This document shows, piece by piece, positions 59,381-64,000 of a stretch of DNA of 64,000 bases. The DNA lies in contig NZ_JAUSQU010000001.1 of the NCBI RefSeq assembly GCF_030811455.1, positions 7,812,001 through 7,876,000 of the forward strand, read 5' to 3'. How positions within the stretch are numbered: the first letter of the stretch is position 1; each line of letters opens with the position of its first letter. Origin of the DNA: Streptosporangium lutulentum. Lineage in GTDB: Bacteria > Actinomycetota > Actinomycetes > Streptosporangiales > Streptosporangiaceae. A program made the position numbers and the translations under genes. The notes under the pieces are model-generated. The model was not told where the DNA came from. It did no database searches and was given only the letters and a program-made list of their open reading frames with translations.

Positions 59381-60445
59381 CTACTTGTCGACGACCGCGG
59401 GCTGGCCCTGGGCCGCGAGCACCTCGTTCAGGGGCTTCAGGTCGTAGATGCCGTTCAGGTCGACCGGCTCCAGCAGCCCGACCTTGATCGCGTGGTCCGC
59501 GCTGCCGATGAGGGAGGAGGCGATCGGGTCGTTGGTGAAGGTGATGTTCTTGAAGACGCTGTCCAGGACCTCCTGCTTGAGCGGCTTGCCGCTCAGCTTC
59601 TCCAGCGCCGTGTTCACGGTCTTGGCGGCGTCGGCCGGGTCGGCGTTGATCGCGGCGTTGGCCTCGACGTGCCCTTCGAGGAGCTGCTTGACCGTCTCGG
59701 GGTGCTCGGCGGCGAACTCCTGCCGGACGATCAGGTGGGTGATCACGAACTGCTTGTTCGGCCAGAGGTCACGCTCGTCGACGAGGATCTTGCCCTTGCT
59801 CTCCTGGACCATGCGGCTGGCGAACGGCTCGGGCACCCAGGCGCCGTCGATGTCGCCGGTGGCGAAGGTCTGCAGGGTCTGGGCGTTCTCCTGCGGGATG
59901 ATGCTGACGTCGCCGCCGCCCTTGGTGTCGGTCTTCAGGCCCTTCTCCTGCAGCCAGTAGCGCAGGGCCACGTCCTGGGTGTTGCCGAGCTGAGGAGTGG
60001 CGATCTTCTTGCCCCTGAGGTCCTCGGCGCTGTTGATCCCGGGCTTGACCACGAGGTAGACGCCGCCGGAGGCCGATCCGGCGATGATCTTTATTGCCTT
60101 GCCCTTCGACTTGGCCCAGGCGTTGATGGCCGGGTTGGGGCCGATGTAGGTGGCGTCGATCGCGCCCGCGAAGAGCGCCTCGATCGCGGCCGGGCCGGCG
60201 TTGAAGCTGCTGGTCGTGAGCTTGGTGCTGCCCAGGTGCTTGGCGAACAGGCCCTTCTCGATGCCGACCAGCGCCGTGGCGTGGGTGATGTTGGGGAAGT
60301 AGCCCAGCCGAACCTCGGCGAGGGCGTTCCCACCGGCCGCGGCCGTCGTCCCCGTGCTCTCCGTGCCCCCGCAGGCGGTCGCCAAGGTCGTGATCGCCAG
60401 CGCGGCCAGTACGGCCACCACCCCGCGAACCCTGCGAGCGTTCAT
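59381..60445 (-). CDS. ABC transporter substrate-binding lipoprotein, SsuA type
   Basis: 354 residues. Lipobox TTLATAC with Cys at about 25; GYFPNITHATALVGIEKGLF is typical of SsuA/NMT1-like proteins, with AFATGDIDGAWVPEPFASRM later. First gene of the operon, AGGAG upstream of ATG 60445. Aliphatic sulfonate or taurine is the likely ligand; nitrate/bicarbonate cannot be excluded. Confidence 0.88.
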   Translation of the reverse strand: MNARRVRGVVAVLAALAITTLATACGGTESTGTTAAAGGNALAEVRLGYFPNITHATALVGIEKGLFAKHLGSTKLTTSSFNAGPAAIEALFAGAIDATYIGPNPAINAWAKSKGKAIKIIAGSASGGVYLVVKPGINSAEDLRGKKIATPQLGNTQDVALRYWLQEKGLKTDTKGGGDVSIIPQENAQTLQTFATGDIDGAWVPEPFASRMVQESKGKILVDERDLWPNKQFVITHLIVRQEFAAEHPETVKQLLEGHVEANAAINADPADAAKTVNTALEKLSGKPLKQEVLDSVFKNITFTNDPIASSLIGSADHAIKVGLLEPVDLNGIYDLKPLNEVLAAQGQPAVVDK

Positions 60446-60462
60446 GATTACTCCTAATTCCT

Positions 60463-60473
60463 ACTTAATAAGT
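60463..60473. promoter_or_regulatory. ACTTA-A-TAAGT dyad before the transporter operon
   Basis: A small A+T-rich inverted repeat 18 bp upstream of the binding-protein start codon. Likely to overlap the promoter and suit the Rrf2 protein of the operon, though it is short. Confidence 0.4.
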
Positions 60474-60716
60474 CGGTTATGTGTATTAAGGCAAGGGCGG
60501 GAGTGCCTGTCAAGTCATGGTGTGTCGCGAAGGTCCACTGTTACCTCTTCGTGTTCTCTCGTGTGGAATCGGTAACTGCCTTTGGGATTGACATGACAGA
60601 TGTTTATCGAGGTCGCCGGTGAGATTTCGGTGGTCCGGGTATCCAACCGGCGTCAGTTGATCTTGAGACCCCCGAACGAGGTCAAACCCTGGAAACTGGG
60701 TCTGCAGGGAGCTTTG

Positions 60717-63455
60717 GTGGGACTTAACGGTGCTTGTTCGCCTCACGTTCGGGGACGGCGAGTCGGCGGGCTTGTCGCGTGCGGGGTCGCGCTCTCGGTG
60801 GTCGTGATGCCGTCGGTCGTGCTCGCCGTATCCGCCGCGCCCGCCGCGCCCGCCGCGTCGCGGGCGAGGGTCGTGGGGGTCACGGGGACTACGGGGGTGT
60901 CCTGCCAGAGCGGAGCCGCGGTCCGGGTCTCGGCGGGCGAGTGCGCCGGGGCGGGCTCCGGGCGCCTGGCTCCGGACGGTTCCCGTCCCGGCGTCCCCGA
61001 TATGGCTCCGGACGGTTCCCGTTCCGGTACGTCCGGCCGGGGTTCGGGTGGTTCCCGCTCCGGCACGTCCGACTTCGGCACGTCCGGTCAGGCTTCGGAT
61101 GATTTCCGTTCCGGCACGTCTGGTTCGGCTTCGGGTGGTTCCCGTTCCGGCACGTCCGGTTCGGCTTCGGGTGGTTCCCGTTCCGGCACGTCCGGCCGGG
61201 GTCCGGGTGATTCCCGTTCCGGCGCGCCCGGCTCGGTTTCGGGTGGTTCCCGTTCCGGCGTGCCCGGCTCGACCGAGACGGTGACCCCGGTTCTGCCGCC
61301 GGAGCAGGAGCAGGCACCGGCACCGACGCCGGATCCGCAGGCGACGGCGGCAGGGAGGCAGGACCTCTCCGGCACCCCGGAGTCGTCTCCTGCCTCCGCA
61401 CCTGACGAGCCTGTCGTCTCGCCTGACGAGCTCGTCGTCTCACCGCCGGTGCGCAAGCCTGCCCCGGCCGGCAAGGAGGAGAACGGCTCGCGCCGTGAGA
61501 CCGCGACGCCCCGCCTGAGACTGACCAAGATCGCCTCCGCCGTCCCCGCGAAGAAGGGGGGCAGGCTGGTCTACACGATCACGGTCACCAACGAAGGGAA
61601 GGTCGACTATCCCGGCGTCGGGATCCTCGACGACCTGTCCGGAGTGCTGGACGACGCGGCGTTCAACGGAGACCAGCGGGCGTCGAGCGGAACCGTCGTC
61701 TACAGCGAACCGATCGTGACCTGGAGCGGCGACGTGGCCGGGGGCGAGACGGTGAGGATCACCTACAGCGTCACGGTCGACGCCGACGGGGACAGGATCC
61801 TGGAGGGCCACGTCGCCGGTCCGCCTTTCGCCTCGAACTGCAGCCCGGGGTCGGCCGCTCCGGAGTGCGGGGGGCGCATCGGCGTCGCGGAGCTGAGGAT
61901 CAAGAAGTCGCTCACCCCCGGCCGGCCCAGACCCAACGGGACCGTGGACTACACGCTCACGGTCACCAACGCCGGAACCGCGACCTACCCGAGGGCGACG
62001 ATCATCGATGATCTGTCCGGCGTGATCGACGACGCCGTTTTCAACGGCGACGAGAAGGCGTCGAGCGGTACGGTCTCCTACGCCGAGCCGAAGGTGACCT
62101 GGAGCGGCGACGTGGCGGCGGGCCAGACGGTGACGATCACCTACAGCGCGCGGGTGGCCGACCGGCCGGCCGGGGACCGGCGGCTGTCCGGCGAGCTGGC
62201 CGGGCCCGAGGGCTCCAACTGCGTCGCCGGTTCCGCCGATTTCGCCTGTGGCAACACCTCCGAGGCGGGACTGCCGCTGCTGAACATCGGCATGTCCGCC
62301 GACCGGGAGACGGTCAGGCCCGGCGACGTGATCGTCCACACGATCACGGCCCAGAACGTCGGCGCCGCCGCCTACCTCGGCGCCACACTCACCGACGAGC
62401 TGTCCCAGACACTCGACGACGCGACCTACAACAACGACGCCAGTGCCACGACCGGCGCCGTCTCCTACGACGAGTCCCGGCTGAACTGGACCGGTGACAT
62501 CGCGGCGGGTGAGACGGTCACCGTCACCTACAGTTCGACCGTCAAGGACACCGGTGCCGGCGACCATCTGCTGGTCAGCGCGATCGAGGCTCCCGGGGGC
62601 GGCACGAACTGCCCGGCTCCGACGCCCGAGGCCGGCAGGATCGCCTCTCCGGTCCCCAGGGCCGATCGCGAATGCGCCCACCGCGTCGTCGTGGAGAACG
62701 TGACGATCAGCGAGACGCTCTCGCCGCAGGCGCCCCGGCCCGGGGAGGCCGTGACCTACACGATCACCGTCGCCAACGCCCAGGAGGTCTCGTACACCGG
62801 CGCCCATGTGACGGACGACCTCTCCGGGGTGCTCGACGACGCGACCTACAACAACGACGCCAGGGCCTCCTCGGGCTCCGTCACCCTCACCGGGCCGACG
62901 CTGGACTGGAAGGGCGACCTCCCGGCGGGGACCAAGGTGACGATCACCTACAGCGTCACGGTGAACGACCCGCCGACGGGAGACCTGACGCTACGGAGCA
63001 GGGCGCTGGGGGTGTCGCCGGGATCCAACTGCCGCGCGGGCTCGACCGACCCGAACTGCGACCCCGGCCACATCGGGATCGTCCTGCGGTCGGCTCGGAC
63101 ACCGACGTCCACCCCGTCCTCCGCGCTGTCGCGGAACCCGTCGTGCCTGCGGACGTGCACCCCGTCGTGCGACCGGAGACACGACGTCTCGTGCCGGGAA
63201 TGCGATCGCTCGGACGGCCGCTCGGACCACCGTGTGGACGACCGTGCGGACGATCGGTCGTGCGACTCCTCATGCGACCGGAGGTGCGGCTCCTCGCGGG
63301 GCTCGGCGCGAGACGTGCCGGGCTCGGGCGGTCGCCCGTCCGAGCTGCCGTTCACGGGGCTCCCGGTGGCGCCGGTCGTGCTGGCGCTCCTGCTGTCCGG
63401 ACTGGGCCTGACCGTACGGCTGTGCGCCGGGCGGGGGCGGCCTGAGGGCTCCTGA
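60717..63455 (+). CDS. LPFTG-anchored surface protein with four DUF11-like repeats
   Basis: About 912 residues. Signal peptide after GTG 60717 (VACGVALSVVVMPSVVLA); then about 120 residues of (S/D)GGSRSGTSGxA low-complexity; then four related modules (about 61500-63080), each with YTITVTN, DDLSGVLDDA, ASSG and W-GD-AGxxVxITYS; a Cys/Arg/Asp-rich stretch; and LPFTG followed by a hydrophobic helix and a basic tail, a sortase signal. GGGAG lies five bases before GTG 60717. A longer frame from 60600 exists but would bury the signal peptide. Confidence 0.82.
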   Translation: MGLNGACSPHVRGRRVGGLVACGVALSVVVMPSVVLAVSAAPAAPAASRARVVGVTGTTGVSCQSGAAVRVSAGECAGAGSGRLAPDGSRPGVPDMAPDGSRSGTSGRGSGGSRSGTSDFGTSGQASDDFRSGTSGSASGGSRSGTSGSASGGSRSGTSGRGPGDSRSGAPGSVSGGSRSGVPGSTETVTPVLPPEQEQAPAPTPDPQATAAGRQDLSGTPESSPASAPDEPVVSPDELVVSPPVRKPAPAGKEENGSRRETATPRLRLTKIASAVPAKKGGRLVYTITVTNEGKVDYPGVGILDDLSGVLDDAAFNGDQRASSGTVVYSEPIVTWSGDVAGGETVRITYSVTVDADGDRILEGHVAGPPFASNCSPGSAAPECGGRIGVAELRIKKSLTPGRPRPNGTVDYTLTVTNAGTATYPRATIIDDLSGVIDDAVFNGDEKASSGTVSYAEPKVTWSGDVAAGQTVTITYSARVADRPAGDRRLSGELAGPEGSNCVAGSADFACGNTSEAGLPLLNIGMSADRETVRPGDVIVHTITAQNVGAAAYLGATLTDELSQTLDDATYNNDASATTGAVSYDESRLNWTGDIAAGETVTVTYSSTVKDTGAGDHLLVSAIEAPGGGTNCPAPTPEAGRIASPVPRADRECAHRVVVENVTISETLSPQAPRPGEAVTYTITVANAQEVSYTGAHVTDDLSGVLDDATYNNDARASSGSVTLTGPTLDWKGDLPAGTKVTITYSVTVNDPPTGDLTLRSRALGVSPGSNCRAGSTDPNCDPGHIGIVLRSARTPTSTPSSALSRNPSCLRTCTPSCDRRHDVSCRECDRSDGRSDHRVDDRADDRSCDSSCDRRCGSSRGSARDVPGSGGRPSELPFTGLPVAPVVLALLLSGLGLTVRLCAGRGRPEGS

Positions 63456-63560
63456 CTGTCCGACGGCCCGGCGAAGACGACCTGAGTGGTCCCGCCGGAG
63501 CCGATGCCGGCGTCCCGCGGAACCGCTCCGGGGTCCGCGGGACGCCGAGAGGCCGAGCGG

Positions 63561-63998
63561 TCAGCCGGCTGCGGGGACGGTGAAGGGGGAGACACCGCCC
63601 CGCACGTCGTCGGCGGGCCACGGGCGTTCGGTGGAGAACACCACCGTCACCGCGGTCGTGTCCACGCCGACGGCCCTGATGGCCTCTCTGGTCTTCTCGG
63701 GCACCGCGGTGAGGACGACGACCTTGTTGGTCTTCACGTCGATGTAGCGCACGCTCCCCCCGTAGGGGTGTGAGGACAGAGCCTCGTCGAGTTTCCGTTT
63801 GATCGGGGCGAGCTCCGCCAGCGAGCGGGCGACGAGCTTGGGCCGGGCGCCCGCGGCGGTGATCAGAGGAATGTCGGCGGCGTTGTTGGTGGCCACCACG
63901 AGGGTCTGCGAGACGGTTCCCATGAACCAGGAACCGCCGAAGCGGTCACCGAGCCGGCTGCGGAGCCGCGCCGCGATCGGTGTGAGGCGGGCTTCGTT
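63561..63998 (-). CDS. Streptogrisin-type prodomain protein without protease domain (cut by right edge)
   Basis: The frame is open to the right edge. It reads EARLTPIAARLRSRLGDRFG, a SWF strand, and TLVVATNNAAD, typical of the alpha-lytic-protease/streptogrisin propeptide (ARLRxxLGDxFGGxW). The C-terminus is VRGGVSPFTVPAAG then stop, where a mature S1 protease would normally begin. So only the folding/inhibitory propeptide is encoded here, or the protease was lost. Confidence 0.65.
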   Translation of the reverse strand, partial: NEARLTPIAARLRSRLGDRFGGSWFMGTVSQTLVVATNNAADIPLITAAGARPKLVARSLAELAPIKRKLDEALSSHPYGGSVRYIDVKTNKVVVLTAVPEKTREAIRAVGVDTTAVTVVFSTERPWPADDVRGGVSPFTVPAAG

Positions 63999-64000
63999 GC

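Overview
The window is high-GC actinobacterial chromosome. Gene content and order (tadA with a tRNA-Ser; ffs-dnaX-ybaB-recR; aspartokinase-asd; an AfsR/SARP regulator; F420/LLM oxidoreductases; an SCO5389-type protein) fit a filamentous actinomycete. My best guess is a Streptosporangiaceae relative (Streptosporangium/Nonomuraea-like), but the family is inferred from general resemblance only.

Left chromosome (1-6387): two tandem tadA-associated genes and tadA, a tRNA-Ser(CGA) with terminator, a small conserved protein, a YpfJ-type zinc metallopeptidase, a SMI1/KNR4-like protein, a frameshifted ABC-ATPase remnant, and a multi-pass membrane protein divergent from a MarR-type regulator over a repeat-bearing promoter region.

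Mobile element (6388-22701, 16.3 kb): an actinomycete integrative and conjugative element (AICE, pSAM2-like) inserted in the 3' end of tRNA-Ser(GGA). A perfect 55-bp copy of the tRNA 3' part (attL 6388-6442, attR 22647-22701) bounds it. Left to right it holds a small membrane protein; a repeat-rich non-coding region with a perfect 103-bp tandem duplication; a SAM-methyltransferase-like cargo gene; a KorSA-type GntR repressor with two perfect operators; a tightly coupled train of tiny Cys-rich genes plus a WhiB-like gene; a TraB/FtsK-type DNA translocase followed by a cluster of GGTAGCGG octamers (candidate clt/TraB recognition site); a prim-pol and a DUF3631 replication ATPase; an iteron-like 29-bp inverted repeat (candidate origin); xis and int; and, between int and attR, a two-gene restriction-modification module whose nuclease looks like the XhoI/PaeR7I family (CTCGAG). 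The parts together suggest repressor-controlled excision, replication by prim-pol/helicase, double-strand DNA transfer by TraB, and maintenance aided by restriction-modification.

Right chromosome (22734-64000): ffs, dnaX, a GAF-domain regulator, ybaB-recR-DUF5063, aspartokinase (with internal beta-subunit start)-asd, an M15-like secreted peptidase with a long Pro/Gln linker, TetR, DUF4239, a secreted repeat protein, LLM oxidoreductases, DUF1232, an amidohydrolase, a tyrosine phosphatase, SURF1, HxlR, GNATs, TetR, a methyltransferase followed by a DnaA-box-like cluster, a 1,050-residue SARP regulator, a multiply frameshifted secreted-protein pseudogene, an aminotransferase/LysR divergent pair, rnhB, an LLM oxidoreductase, an SCO5389-like protein, a CooC-like ATPase, an aliphatic-sulfonate-type ABC transporter operon with an Rrf2 regulator, a large LPFTG-anchored DUF11 protein, and at the right edge a streptogrisin-type prodomain without its protease.
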